A stretch of 28,900 nucleotides of DNA, from positions 1 to 28,900 of the IMG/VR virus record IMGVR_UViG_3300034072_002234, one strand, 5' to 3'. Under the pieces are notes generated by a model. The model did not search any database, was not told the DNA's origin, and worked only from the letters and a program-made list of their open reading frames with translations. The position numbers and the translations under genes are program-made. The stretch comes from a virus. Shown in pieces: positions 20,601 through 28,900 of this stretch (positions are counted from its first letter, which is position 1; each line of letters begins with the position of its first letter).

Positions 20601-23474
20601 GCAAAATCCAATTCTATTGCCAACAGCCTGGAACGTATTGAATCTTTGGAACTGGATCAATACTCAGAGCTACGTTCAATTAATGCCTCTATCCGGTCTT
20701 TAAATGCCGGTATTGCCAAACTGGCCGTAAATCTTGTAGCAAGTTATGGCCGCTTTGATGAAGGTAATTACCAGGGGGAACTTGGCAAAGATTATAAAGT
20801 GCAGTTGGGAAGTACTGCCGGTGCTTTAGTACTGGGTGGTGTGATTGGTGCTGCAGTTGACAATATGCTTGGCGGCTTGCTTTCTGGCATTACAAACAAA
20901 GTGCTTGGCGGCTTATTTGGCTCGACCAAAAAAGAGCTGGTAGACAGCGGTATTAGCTTTGCCGCACAGGAACTGGGAGACATCTTAGCCACTGGTCTGG
21001 TCGATGCCACTCTGTACGACGTGATTAAAACGACTAAAAAGAAAGCCTTTGGTTTATCTAAGTCTACCCGCGAAAACACCGAGTACCGCACTCTTGATGA
21101 GGAAATCCGTGCCGAGTTTGGCCGTGTGTTTTCTTACATCGGCAATTCAGTCACTGATGCAGTAAAACTGCTGGGCCTGACTACCACCAAAGACTTAGAA
21201 GACTTTGTGATCAAGTTGCCTAACGTGTCTTTTAAAGACCTGTCTGGCGATGAAATAGAAAAAGAGCTGCAAGCCATATTTAGCCAACAAGGCGACCTAA
21301 TGGCCAAGTACCTTATACCAGGCATTGCTGAATACCAGGCAATGGGTGAAGGGCTTTACGATACGTTAATTCGGGTTGCCCAGGAGCAAGCTGTTTTTAA
21401 CTCATCATTAGATGCTTTGGGCTTGCAGCTATCTCGTTTTGCTGGCGTAACTAAAGCGGTAGAAGTGGACGTAGCGCAGGCGCTGATAGAGCTGATGGGC
21501 GGCATTGAAGAGTTTACCAGTGCCACCAGCAGCTACTTTGAAGAGTTTTACAGCGAAGCCGAGCAGCAAGCTTACCTGGCGAAGCTTGTTAGCGATCAAT
21601 TTAAATCGCTGAATGTCGCTTTGCCTGCATCCCGCGAAGGTTTTAAAGACTTAATCGATGGCATCGATATCACCACTGAATCTGGCCAGCAGCTATTTGC
21701 CGCGCTGATGAAATTAATTGACCCGCTGGATCAATTGTATGACGCCGCAGAAGAGGCCGCTAAAGCAGCCGCAAAAGCCGCCGAAGAAGAGAAAAAGCTG
21801 GCAGCAGAGCGCAGTAAATACAACGCATCAGTGCGTAGTGATATTCAGCGCATGGGCATGAGCCCGCTGCAGATTGCTCTGGACGATATTAATAAGTGGT
21901 ATGTAGATGCAACTAAAGAAGCGAAAGAGCTGGGTGCAGATACTGGGCTGCTGACCAGCTTGTACAACAAAAAACGCGAAGCTCTGGCCACAGAATACGT
22001 CTCCAAATCCATCCAGTCGGCTGAAGCAGCCATGACGTCCCTGGTTGCTGACTATCAGCGCACTGTTGAGCAGCTGGGCCAGACGCTGGCGTCAGTGTTG
22101 GACAGCATTGCTGGCATGTCCGACACCATCCGCGGTGACATTTTAAACATCCGTAAAACGCTGCCGGAATTTGATGGCGTAGCTTATTACAGTGGTGAAG
22201 TGGCCAGCCTGTCTGCCCAGCTTGGCACCGGCACTGCAACAGCTCAGTTAGATATTATCGGCAGGTTAAAAGCGGCGATGCTTGAGCGCTATAACGCCGA
22301 GCTGGCAGCAATCGGCACTAATATGGACGCGCTGCAGGCTGAGCAAGATGCGAAGCAGGAACTTTATGAAACTCAGCTTGAGCAGTTTGAGTCACTAAAA
22401 GACGCTGCGCTTAGCCTGAAAAATGCGGCTGCATCACTCCTCTATAGCGACCTCAGCACCCTGACTGCAGGCGAACGTTTGCAGCAGTTGCAAAGCCAGT
22501 ACAACACTGCAGTTACTAAGGCCCGTGGTGGTGATGCTGAAGCTTATGCCCAAGTGCAAAGTCTGGGCGAGCAGCTGCTGCAAATGAGCAAAGACTATAA
22601 CCCCGCAACGTACAGCGGAGTTTTCGACTCTGTACTTGCGGTATTCAACGAGCTTGGCAGTAAAGAGTTTGCAGCCCCAACAGAGCCAGCCCCGCATCCA
22701 GCTGTTACAGCGTTTGAGGCCGAAAAAATCGCCCTGGCTCGGCAGACTATTGCGCAGCTGGAGGCGCTAACGGGCCGAACCGAGTCATTAAACGCAGTGG
22801 CCAACGCTGAGTACACAGCTGCGATTGATGCACTCAAAGCACAGTTCTCTGCAGATGCTGCCGGTATCACAACCACACTGCAAACCGAGCTGGCTGCAGT
22901 TCGTGCTGTGATGCCAGCGGAAACAGACCGTGTAGTTGCTAAGCTGCAAGAGTCCATAGACGCAATTTTTAATATGAGAGACGGTGTTGTCGGTGCAATT
23001 AAAGTGATCCCAACGCCGCCGCCAATTGATTGGGGTCCAATCAGGGATCCAATAATCCAATTACCACCCAAGTTAGATCGTATTTGGGAGCCGCTGCCGC
23101 ATTTGCCGCCATATTTACAGAACATAGAGACTAGTGTGCGTGATGTATCTCGCGATCAAATATTCACGCTACAAAAAATGGAAGATACGCTTCATAACAG
23201 CAACCTAAGCCTTGCAACAATAGCCAGAGCCGACTTTGTCACTAAACCGCTGATTATCCCACCAGCTCAGGTTGAAGTGAACGTTGATATGGTGTCAGTG
23301 GTAAATGAGTTGCGTGCTGTTCAGCAAAAGCAGCAACAGCAAATTGAGCAGCAAGCAGCGATAGGTAATGCAACAACATCGAAGTTGGCTGAAGTCGTTG
23401 ATTCAAACAAAAAGCTGCAAACCGAGCTGGCCGAGTTCTCTGGCCAAGCCATCGCATTGGCGAGGGTTAGCTGA
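17598..23474 (+). CDS. Tail tape measure protein, 1958 residues
   Basis: The largest gene. Residues about 115-320 match the tape measure domain of siphophages: a hydrophobic MLTLVGVSAALYAGMAAFG, then GLAQQADDFNVLQQRIKTAT, ALAPTVELFQRLSSSRKDL, MENGLMQLSQGLSGGVLRAE and EFNSILENIPELAVRIG. Further hydrophobic stretches occur near 370-410, 455-480 and 1075-1115; much of the rest is coiled coil. A roughly 60-residue unit is repeated in tandem at about 680-735 and 740-795 (LQQIRLQLGEQEYELAKAI and LLQIRLDKGEAEYELQKMV). No lysozyme or peptidase motif is seen. It sets tail length and probably helps DNA cross the host membrane. GGGA 11 bases upstream is the likely ribosome site for ATG 17598. Confidence 0.92.
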   Translation: MSDLTLAIKLTTEGGQVVVKDLSTIVQSSNKAADALSSISTAGNAAGRGLDNTSDSSEVLEKNLKEQNQALQKVMTDLQRTATASISTGRGFDAASLGSKSLSNTLKQNDTDLTHVRNNMLTLVGVSAALYAGMAAFGQVRGLAQQADDFNVLQQRIKTATKDTGDYNLVSAEMYAIAQENGAALAPTVELFQRLSSSRKDLKATNEQMLDFTDTVQKLGVIGGSSTQAMENGLMQLSQGLSGGVLRAEEFNSILENIPELAVRIGKGMDDIGKSDNELGLGDLRKLVLEGKLLSDDVLKSILSQLPEISKEFADMPVSMGRASVMVDNAISAALARLDEASGVTTVWADTLVSISETLDDMDATELNNSVAALLAIAGGGAALMILSKYGIGLASVGAGYQALTAWISSYRTVQVATTATVYNAATMTNLTVASNMAAARSFNILSASAGAARGALALIGGPVGLAALAAWGIYEFANSSTEAEEKAELMAKALGDVGTGFDEVSKKNAAAKITENLGKLSTVNADLASLESKLASTKRQMDALGTPRSETQWRQYDLGVQKLSVLENKIKATKQQQQILIDANNQLELVANPVKPSGDDNKTKADALNESLLKLYNTQMLNAQAVDAQGRALNGVDLELFKAKFTEATKLPADAEAAIRSWMKSAEAAAQLATNDKYLVGLTEEVRLQQIRLQLGEQEYELAKAISSQKITDPKQLATLKQQLALQQQISQVKTEDDALKALEQENDLLQIRLDKGEAEYELQKMVRQLKVTDPATIALLDLEIDRQRKLNEQLDVRKYLTDGTYDDVLDGLTQIGDVGGAAGNALVDAFGSVADQFANMAEQQDEFTKKFITLSEARKKAEKETNPALRTKALEKADAVERSLMEDQLRMQIGGYATLTSAASKMFSENSKGRQVLHRMETTFAAIETALALKKAAANALTAITNQGGGDPYSAFARIAAMAALMAGLGVFSGSTSSGTSATSRQESQGTGTILGDSSAKSNSIANSLERIESLELDQYSELRSINASIRSLNAGIAKLAVNLVASYGRFDEGNYQGELGKDYKVQLGSTAGALVLGGVIGAAVDNMLGGLLSGITNKVLGGLFGSTKKELVDSGISFAAQELGDILATGLVDATLYDVIKTTKKKAFGLSKSTRENTEYRTLDEEIRAEFGRVFSYIGNSVTDAVKLLGLTTTKDLEDFVIKLPNVSFKDLSGDEIEKELQAIFSQQGDLMAKYLIPGIAEYQAMGEGLYDTLIRVAQEQAVFNSSLDALGLQLSRFAGVTKAVEVDVAQALIELMGGIEEFTSATSSYFEEFYSEAEQQAYLAKLVSDQFKSLNVALPASREGFKDLIDGIDITTESGQQLFAALMKLIDPLDQLYDAAEEAAKAAAKAAEEEKKLAAERSKYNASVRSDIQRMGMSPLQIALDDINKWYVDATKEAKELGADTGLLTSLYNKKREALATEYVSKSIQSAEAAMTSLVADYQRTVEQLGQTLASVLDSIAGMSDTIRGDILNIRKTLPEFDGVAYYSGEVASLSAQLGTGTATAQLDIIGRLKAAMLERYNAELAAIGTNMDALQAEQDAKQELYETQLEQFESLKDAALSLKNAAASLLYSDLSTLTAGERLQQLQSQYNTAVTKARGGDAEAYAQVQSLGEQLLQMSKDYNPATYSGVFDSVLAVFNELGSKEFAAPTEPAPHPAVTAFEAEKIALARQTIAQLEALTGRTESLNAVANAEYTAAIDALKAQFSADAAGITTTLQTELAAVRAVMPAETDRVVAKLQESIDAIFNMRDGVVGAIKVIPTPPPIDWGPIRDPIIQLPPKLDRIWEPLPHLPPYLQNIETSVRDVSRDQIFTLQKMEDTLHNSNLSLATIARADFVTKPLIIPPAQVEVNVDMVSVVNELRAVQQKQQQQIEQQAAIGNATTSKLAEVVDSNKKLQTELAEFSGQAIALARVS

Positions 23475-24898
23475 TGACCTTTTTAAGCTGGTTAGAAGCC
23501 CAGGGTAATTTCCGGTGCGTGCTGATAGAGCTGGATTACAAGGACGCTGGAGTGATGAAAACGGCGTATTTAAGCAACGCAGCTTTTGTATCAGCGGCAA
23601 CAGATTTACCCGCGCACACTGCATACGACCCCTTTGTGATTGGCTCTGTGCAGTTTGAACGCTCATTAAACGAAGTATTTACAGGTAGCAGTATCAGCAA
23701 AACCTCAGATATAGAGTTGATTTATCACCCGCTGACCCTGGAGCTTTTAACTAAAGCAGTTTACGGCCAATCTGTCCGTATTTACCTGGGTGATAAAAGC
23801 TGGCCAAAGTCAGAATTTGTACAAATCATCGCTGGCCTGTGCGACGGCGTGATGCCAGAGCAAACAAAAGTTCGTCTTAAATTCCGTGATGCGGCTGACT
23901 CGTTAAAAACGCAACTACTCACGGAACGCTATGCCAGTGGCACTGCTGCAGGCCAGCTTAAGCCGCTTTGTCTGGGACGATGCTTCAATATTGCTCCGGT
24001 ACTGATAGATGCGGCAACTCACACCTATCAGTTTAGCCAGGGCGTAAGCCAGGCTGTAACAGCGGTACGTTTTAACGGCGCTGTTGTGCCTGACACGTAT
24101 TACACCGTAGAACTAGCGGACAGCACCATTACATTTACTACATTTCCCACTGGCGATGTAACGATGGACGTTGATGGCCTGGTTATAGGTTTAACCTGGC
24201 TGCAAACAGCAACCGACTTCATTGGCTACATTGCATCTGTGCGTGGGCTAACAGTGGATTGCAGCAGTCTCAGTGATTATCTGCTGGGGCTATATCTAAC
24301 AACTGATGTAACCGCAGATCAGGTATTAGATGAAATCTGTGCCAGCATTGGTGGGTACTGGTTTTTTGACAGACTAGGTCATTTTAAAGTCCGTGCGTTT
24401 AACGGAGTGCAGGGACTGGCTGATGCGTTTCTGACGAAAGACCAAACCGTCGCTAATACGTTAAAAGTCCGCAGGGTTATCAACCCACTGCACAGCCTGA
24501 CACTGGGTTACAAGCGTAACTGGACGCCGCTCAGCAACATTGCGGCACTCGTGCATGAAACCACTCCCGCGACAGCAGCCGAACTTGCAGCGGACGGCAA
24601 AACTGTGACGCTCACTCAGTCCTCGGTCCTGGACAATTACCCGCAGGCCGAAAGCATAAAAAGCAACACGCTACTAGTAACAGAAGCAGACGCAACAACA
24701 GAGTCATACCGACGCCTGGCGTTAGCTGCAATTCCAAGGTTTGTCTACGAGTTGCAGCAGCTCACAGCTCCATTCGCCTGGCAAATCGGTGCATCTGCAT
24801 ATCTTGAATCTGCTGGAATTAATGGTGACCGGGCGGTCATAACAAAACTAATAGAGGCCCCTATAAATGGCACCTGCACTGTGGAGTACTGGCAATGA
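23474..24898 (+). CDS. Tail hub/tail-tip protein
   Basis: 474 residues beginning MTFLSWLEAQGNFRCVLIEL, then a beta-rich domain (FVIGSVQFERSLNEVFTGS, IELIYHPLTLELLTKAVYG) and a second part with DQVLDEICASIGGYWFFD and GHFKVRAFNG, a pattern seen in phage hub proteins that thread the tube end. It lies directly after the tape measure gene (TGATG overlap), where siphophages encode the distal tail and hub proteins. The family name is not certain. It overlaps the next gene by 4 bp (ATGA). Confidence 0.65.
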   Translation: MTFLSWLEAQGNFRCVLIELDYKDAGVMKTAYLSNAAFVSAATDLPAHTAYDPFVIGSVQFERSLNEVFTGSSISKTSDIELIYHPLTLELLTKAVYGQSVRIYLGDKSWPKSEFVQIIAGLCDGVMPEQTKVRLKFRDAADSLKTQLLTERYASGTAAGQLKPLCLGRCFNIAPVLIDAATHTYQFSQGVSQAVTAVRFNGAVVPDTYYTVELADSTITFTTFPTGDVTMDVDGLVIGLTWLQTATDFIGYIASVRGLTVDCSSLSDYLLGLYLTTDVTADQVLDEICASIGGYWFFDRLGHFKVRAFNGVQGLADAFLTKDQTVANTLKVRRVINPLHSLTLGYKRNWTPLSNIAALVHETTPATAAELAADGKTVTLTQSSVLDNYPQAESIKSNTLLVTEADATTESYRRLALAAIPRFVYELQQLTAPFAWQIGASAYLESAGINGDRAVITKLIEAPINGTCTVEYWQ

Positions 24899-25731
24899 AT
24901 AAAATCAGGATGCTGGTAGTGAACGACTTTGATGAATCAACAGTGACGCTGGATACAGGTACTGAAGTACCCTCGCTACCGTGTGAAAACCTCAAAATTT
25001 ACAACAACAGCCGAATTTTTCGTGTGACTTCCACCGAGTTTGTGCTGACCGGTAACTTTAATAACATCCGGTTAATTAATGCCCTAGTGCTGTGGCGTCA
25101 CAACTGGACAGCTGCGGCAAAATTTCGTTTGGAGCTGTTTGGAAGTGTAGATCAAACAGGCGGCACATTGTTCGACAGCGGCTGGATTGATGCATTACCT
25201 CAGGTGACCTATGGAGAGTGGGACTGGCGTTTACAGCCTGTTGTGAGTTCGCTGCTGGACGGCTGGGCCACAAAATACAGTCAGCTTTGGTTTGGTGACG
25301 TATTTGCCAGCTCCTACCGATTAACTGTGCAAGACCCGCTGAACGAATCTGGCCAGCTGGATTTAACACGCATTTATATGGGCAGACATTACTCGCCCGA
25401 GGTCAATTTTTCCTGGGGCAGCACCTTCGCATTTGGCAGCAACGAAACCCAGCAGCGCACTGACGACGGTGGCCTGTTCAGCAACGCAACTGCAGCCTGG
25501 CGCAAAGTTAGCTTTTCGCTTGCCTATATAAATGAAGAGGACAGGCCTGGGCTGATTGCTGCTATACGGCATGCAAAGCTTAGCCGCGACTGGTTTATCA
25601 GCCTGTATCCAGAAGAAGGTACCCATAAGGAAATTGAACACTCGTTTGCCTGCAAATTCACTGCTTTGCCACCCGTTACATCAACCAGTTTCAACAACTT
25701 CAGCACTGCTGTGTCTGTGGAGGAATGCTAA
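24895..25731 (+). CDS. Tail-tip protein, beta-sandwich-like
   Basis: 278 residues, not matched to a named family. The sequence is beta-rich and aromatic: NLKIYNNSRIFRVTS, NIRLINALVLWRHNWTAAAK, TLFDSGWIDALPQVTYGEWD, LTRIYMGRHYSPEVNFSWG. The N-terminal 170 residues look like a galactose-binding-type beta sandwich, a fold common in distal tail and adhesion proteins; this is inference from the pattern. It sits between the hub-like and tailspike genes, so a structural tip protein linking hub to spike is likely. Confidence 0.6.
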   Translation: MNKIRMLVVNDFDESTVTLDTGTEVPSLPCENLKIYNNSRIFRVTSTEFVLTGNFNNIRLINALVLWRHNWTAAAKFRLELFGSVDQTGGTLFDSGWIDALPQVTYGEWDWRLQPVVSSLLDGWATKYSQLWFGDVFASSYRLTVQDPLNESGQLDLTRIYMGRHYSPEVNFSWGSTFAFGSNETQQRTDDGGLFSNATAAWRKVSFSLAYINEEDRPGLIAAIRHAKLSRDWFISLYPEEGTHKEIEHSFACKFTALPPVTSTSFNNFSTAVSVEEC

Positions 25732-28098
25732 ATGATTATAGAAAAATTGCCGGTGCCGGAATTTGAGTTACTGACAGAGGATGTCGGCTCAGAGTTTCAG
25801 GAGAAAATGAATGCGGCAATGTTGGGGGTAAAAAACGCGATTATTGCGTTCAACGCCCAGATTGATGCCAACGAAACATCAACCGATCGTGTCAGCCAGA
25901 TGAATTCATTGATCCAGCAGGTTGAGCTGGATAGCAACAACGCAATAGTTCAGGTTCTGACAAGCACCGATGCTGAAGTAGAAGTTGAATTTGGCGGGCA
26001 GACGCAACTTGTAGTGCCGTATGGGTATTTGCGCGAGCAAGTGGAGGGGAGTATTGATAGTGCCTTTGCATATGCTCAGTCATCGGCGGCAAGTGCAGCT
26101 GCTTCAGGGACATTAGCTAAGTTTTATCCGACAGTTGAAGCTGGATTGGCAGCGGTTGGTGAAGGCGATTATTTTCAGGTACCAGCAACTACCGCGACAG
26201 AGTTTACGATTGTTTATCAGAAAGTAGGTAGTGTAGCCATAGAGAAAAAACGGTCACCGTCAGGTGTCGCAATAACTGCGTTAGTGAATAGCATGGAGGA
26301 GTTAGCCACCGCAGCGCCACTCGTTAAAGATTGGCTTGATATTACGTTAGATAAAGACGGTTTGTTTGTAAGTGGCCGGAAAAAAGACTTGTCGTTTTGG
26401 GAGTGTCGGGCTGGAGAGTTGGTAAAAATTGCGGCTTTAGAATTTGACCCAGCGGATTTAAGTTTGCAGCTGCCGAACTGGAACTTTTTAGATACTTTTG
26501 TCCCTTTAGTTTCTGATTGGAGCGAACTCTATGTTGATAAGCTAGGCAACTTTGTAAAAGGTATCAAGCGTGATGGGTCTATTTACGAATCCAGAGAGGG
26601 GATCCTCGTTAATGTCGCTTCAAAAACGTTTTCAAAATTAACGGTTACGGATGACTTAGAGCTACCTCTATGGAGTTTTTTAGATACTTCAGTTCCTCTT
26701 GTCTCTGATTGGCATGAACTCCACGTAGATAAATTGGGGAACATCGTTAAAGGAATAAAGAGCGACGGATCAGTTTATGTCGCCAAAGAAGGCGCTCTGC
26801 AGCCACTGACGCCGACTGATGCTTCAAGTGTTCAAGGTTTACAGTCCTATTTATATAGCTATTTAGATGGAACCGCATTAAACGCAGATTCAAACATTGA
26901 CTATCTCATTATGATAAACGGCCAAAGCTGGGCGGAAGGGGGTAAGTCTGGTTTCGTATCAGATGCAACAGTGACCATAAATCCTGAACATCCGGGTTTT
27001 GCGTTAATGTTTGATGCAGGAGTGAAACCTGCCGGAGCTCCAGTTAGTAGTTTTGTTGACTTAAAAGAGACTGAAAATTATTGGAGTTATGAGACTCCGG
27101 CAAGTGGTATTGCGGATGTTTTAATGTCGCGATTAAGCGCAAAGTTTGATAGAAAACCTCGCATAATTTTCGCATCCGCAGCAATGGGTGGCCAAGCATA
27201 CCTTGATTCTAGGACGCCAACTTCAGGGTTGAAACGGGGGACAAGTACCTATTCAGAAAGCTTGCGCCTGGTTGATAGGGCAAGAAATATAAGTAGTTTG
27301 CAAGGTCGCAAACTTGTTGTATTGGCTCAGGTCATAATTCACGGCGAGCAGGACTTCACTAATGCAACTTCAAAAGCTTTTTATATGAGAGCTCTTGAAC
27401 AGTGGCAATCTGATTTTGAAGAAGATTGTCAGGCTATCACAGGGCAGCGAACTCACGTAAAGGCATATGTTACACAAGTTAATCGGGGTGGTGCTGCCAT
27501 TGGGAGTCCGGCGCAAGTCGCTTTGGCTCAGTTAGCAGTGGAAGATCGCAATTCGAAAATCAGGTGCTGCGGTCCGCTTTATCAGGCACCTGGCGGGACT
27601 GATGGTGCACATTTGCGCGCAGTCGGATATCGGATGATTGGGCGGCTTGTTGGTCACTTTATTTATAGTGATGGATTTGGTCCATATGCACAACCATTGC
27701 GGGTTATCGACTACTGGTGGGCCAGTTCAACAACCGTTCACTTGCAATACAGCATGCCGGTGTTTATTGAGACTTCTGATGAGTTGGTAACAGTGTCCAC
27801 ATTAGGTGCTGATAAAGGCATCAAATTTACTGATGGTTCAGCCATTCCGCCAACGGTTATAAACGTTGAAGTTTCATCAAGTGCTTCCAATCAAATTATT
27901 GTCACTTTGTCAGCGGTACCAACTGGCAAAAATCCTCGACTTTACATAGCAGCTCATCGCGCTGGCGGCGGTGGAAGTGGCTCTATAAATGGTGCGCGTT
28001 CTGCTATCCGCTCGGTTAGTCCTTTTGATTCAGACACATTAACAGGCATCACACAGTATTTCTGGGCATGCCAAGAACAAATTAACTTAACAATCTAA
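25732..28098 (+). CDS. Tailspike/fibre with SGNH (sialate O-acetylesterase-like) hydrolase domain
   Basis: 788 residues. The N-terminal 150 residues are a helical anchor with an Ala/Ser-rich segment. Residues about 188-375 hold three repeats of 62-64 residues, centred on DWLDITLDKDGLFVSG (from 200), DWSELYVDKLGNFVKG (262) and DWHELHVDKLGNIVKG (326). Residues about 388-640 form an SGNH hydrolase: NGQSWAEGG with nucleophile Ser399, HGEQD at 537-541, and DGAHLRAVGYRM with the Asp624/His627 pair. The GQS, GEQD and DxxH blocks fit the sialate O-acetylesterase-like group, so removal of acetyl groups from host surface polysaccharide is the likely activity. The C-terminus is beta-rich with a Gly-rich stretch (HRAGGGGSGS). 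GGAGGAA at 25718-25724 supports the start. Confidence 0.82.
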   Translation: MIIEKLPVPEFELLTEDVGSEFQEKMNAAMLGVKNAIIAFNAQIDANETSTDRVSQMNSLIQQVELDSNNAIVQVLTSTDAEVEVEFGGQTQLVVPYGYLREQVEGSIDSAFAYAQSSAASAAASGTLAKFYPTVEAGLAAVGEGDYFQVPATTATEFTIVYQKVGSVAIEKKRSPSGVAITALVNSMEELATAAPLVKDWLDITLDKDGLFVSGRKKDLSFWECRAGELVKIAALEFDPADLSLQLPNWNFLDTFVPLVSDWSELYVDKLGNFVKGIKRDGSIYESREGILVNVASKTFSKLTVTDDLELPLWSFLDTSVPLVSDWHELHVDKLGNIVKGIKSDGSVYVAKEGALQPLTPTDASSVQGLQSYLYSYLDGTALNADSNIDYLIMINGQSWAEGGKSGFVSDATVTINPEHPGFALMFDAGVKPAGAPVSSFVDLKETENYWSYETPASGIADVLMSRLSAKFDRKPRIIFASAAMGGQAYLDSRTPTSGLKRGTSTYSESLRLVDRARNISSLQGRKLVVLAQVIIHGEQDFTNATSKAFYMRALEQWQSDFEEDCQAITGQRTHVKAYVTQVNRGGAAIGSPAQVALAQLAVEDRNSKIRCCGPLYQAPGGTDGAHLRAVGYRMIGRLVGHFIYSDGFGPYAQPLRVIDYWWASSTTVHLQYSMPVFIETSDELVTVSTLGADKGIKFTDGSAIPPTVINVEVSSSASNQIIVTLSAVPTGKNPRLYIAAHRAGGGGSGSINGARSAIRSVSPFDSDTLTGITQYFWACQEQINLTI

Positions 28099-28108
28099 GA
28101 GGTTTTAT

Positions 28109-28900
28109 ATGCCAACCGTAATCCGTAAGTTACCAATTGTTATTCCTGGCGCAGTAGCCGCTAATTTGGCACCTAGTGCTCTGGAAATCGAAATTTTTAA
28201 AGATGCGCGTTTGTCCCACTGGTGGCGTGCAGCCGATGGTTTCGGCGATCCAGGTTGGGAGTGCAGAAAAACAGGTATCATACTGATGCCTGCGCGTTCA
28301 AATTTGCCTACAAAGATTTCTTTGCCAGCCTACAACAATAACGATGTTCTGGCGTTTGGTTCTGGCCTAACTAATGGTGAAATGTTTGGCGGGACTAATA
28401 ACATATTGCCTGTTGGAGCTGATTTTACTGTGATAGTTGTAGGCAGTAACTCTTCTGCCGATAACGCGTTTTTGATAAATAATGGGTTAGCTAATAGCGA
28501 CCCTAATGCAACTTACGTACAAATGGGTTCTTCTGGTTCAACATCGTTCCGGGTCGGCTCGAGCAGCGCAATTAGCTCAACCACAGGACAAACTCCGCTT
28601 GCCCCTTTTACAGACCCTCATGTGGCTATATACAGCATGGCTGACAGTTCTAATTCAGCACAAATACGCATCGATAAAGGTGAGTTTCTTTATCAGAACA
28701 ATGCAGCCGCTAACTCAAATACAAATGGCCAGTTGCGGATAGGAGCTGGAGTAACTAGCACGGGGGCGCAGACTGGATCATTCGATAACGGACATCTTGC
28801 CGAGCTGTTCATATTGAATGTTGCTGCTCATTTGCCAGCAAATGCAGATTTAGTCACAAAAATAGAATCTTACTTAAGCAATCGATACGGGCTGGCATAG
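28109..28900 (+). CDS. Tail fibre/receptor-binding protein with LamG-like lectin fold
   Basis: 263 residues, complete, its TAG being the last bases of the window. After a 30-residue N-terminal segment, a jelly-roll-like beta domain follows: LSHWWRAADG, ADFTVIVVGSN, NGQLRIGAG and GHLAELFILNVAAHL, closing with YLSNRYGLA. This layout is typical of concanavalin/LamG-like domains in tail fibres and secreted proteins. AGAGG precedes ATG 28109 by 7 bases. It is probably a receptor-binding or accessory fibre protein paired with the esterase spike. Whether it is the last tail gene cannot be seen. Confidence 0.7.
   Translation: MPTVIRKLPIVIPGAVAANLAPSALEIEIFKDARLSHWWRAADGFGDPGWECRKTGIILMPARSNLPTKISLPAYNNNDVLAFGSGLTNGEMFGGTNNILPVGADFTVIVVGSNSSADNAFLINNGLANSDPNATYVQMGSSGSTSFRVGSSSAISSTTGQTPLAPFTDPHVAIYSMADSSNSAQIRIDKGEFLYQNNAAANSNTNGQLRIGAGVTSTGAQTGSFDNGHLAELFILNVAAHLPANADLVTKIESYLSNRYGLA

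Noticed and set aside
22595-23125. 176-codon minus-strand frame opposite the tape measure 3' part
   Set aside because: Ser/Ala-rich shadow of a coiled-coil gene, with no family features.

Overview
The window reads as a temperate phage or prophage of a gammaproteobacterium. Host assignment is inference from gene style and moderate base composition, perhaps a Rheinheimera/Alishewanella or other Alteromonadales-like host. All convincing full-length genes lie on the + strand, most with 1-16 bp stop/start overlaps (ATGA, TAATG) typical of phage late operons. No integrase, transposase, repressor, tRNA, rRNA or CRISPR array is visible.

Layout. (1) Positions 1-860: the 3' part of a RepA-like hexameric-helicase/RecA-fold ATPase, cut by the window edge, then a cluster of 10-bp inverted repeats and a strong terminator. 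(2) 861-2170: an AT-rich accessory cassette with a small lipoprotein, a possible 7-codon leader peptide and a two-helix membrane protein. (3) 2233-10312: a lysis and head block in phage Mu order: DUF5675 protein, small protein, 3TM holin-like protein, DksA/TraR zinc finger, DUF2730, winged-helix protein, gp27-like small terminase, gp28-like large terminase, gp29-like portal, MuF (gp30) protein, a small acidic protein, and gp31-like virion morphogenesis protein. (4) 10497-11989: a second accessory cassette with a DUF4747 protein and a four-helix membrane protein. (5) 12112-15531: Mu-like protease with nested scaffold, major head protein gpT, gp35-like and gp36-like proteins, and a tail-terminator-like protein. 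(6) 15535-28900: a long flexible (siphovirus-type) tail module: tail tube, tail assembly chaperone pair with a -1 frameshift, 1958-aa tape measure, hub and tip proteins, an SGNH-esterase tailspike and a lectin-like fibre. There is no Mu-type sheath gene, so this is a Mu-type head on a siphovirus-type tail, the combination known from transposable Pseudomonas phages B3 and D3112.

Main points of interest. The MuF head protein (8181-9602) carries a C-terminal zincin domain with HEIGH and a downstream Tyr-x6-Glu that match the active-site layout of anthrax lethal factor. A small acidic ORF follows directly and looks like an immunity gene, so the pair is a candidate virion-delivered toxin/immunity module. 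A 28-bp element (25 identical positions, including 20 in a row) occurs twice, just upstream of the lysis block and of the protease gene. These are where Mu places its activator-dependent late promoters Plys and PI, and each copy ends an accessory cassette. A hydrophobic 25-residue micro-ORF lies antisense in the gap between the tail chaperone and tape measure genes. A classical A_AAA_AAC slippery site joins the two tail chaperone frames.
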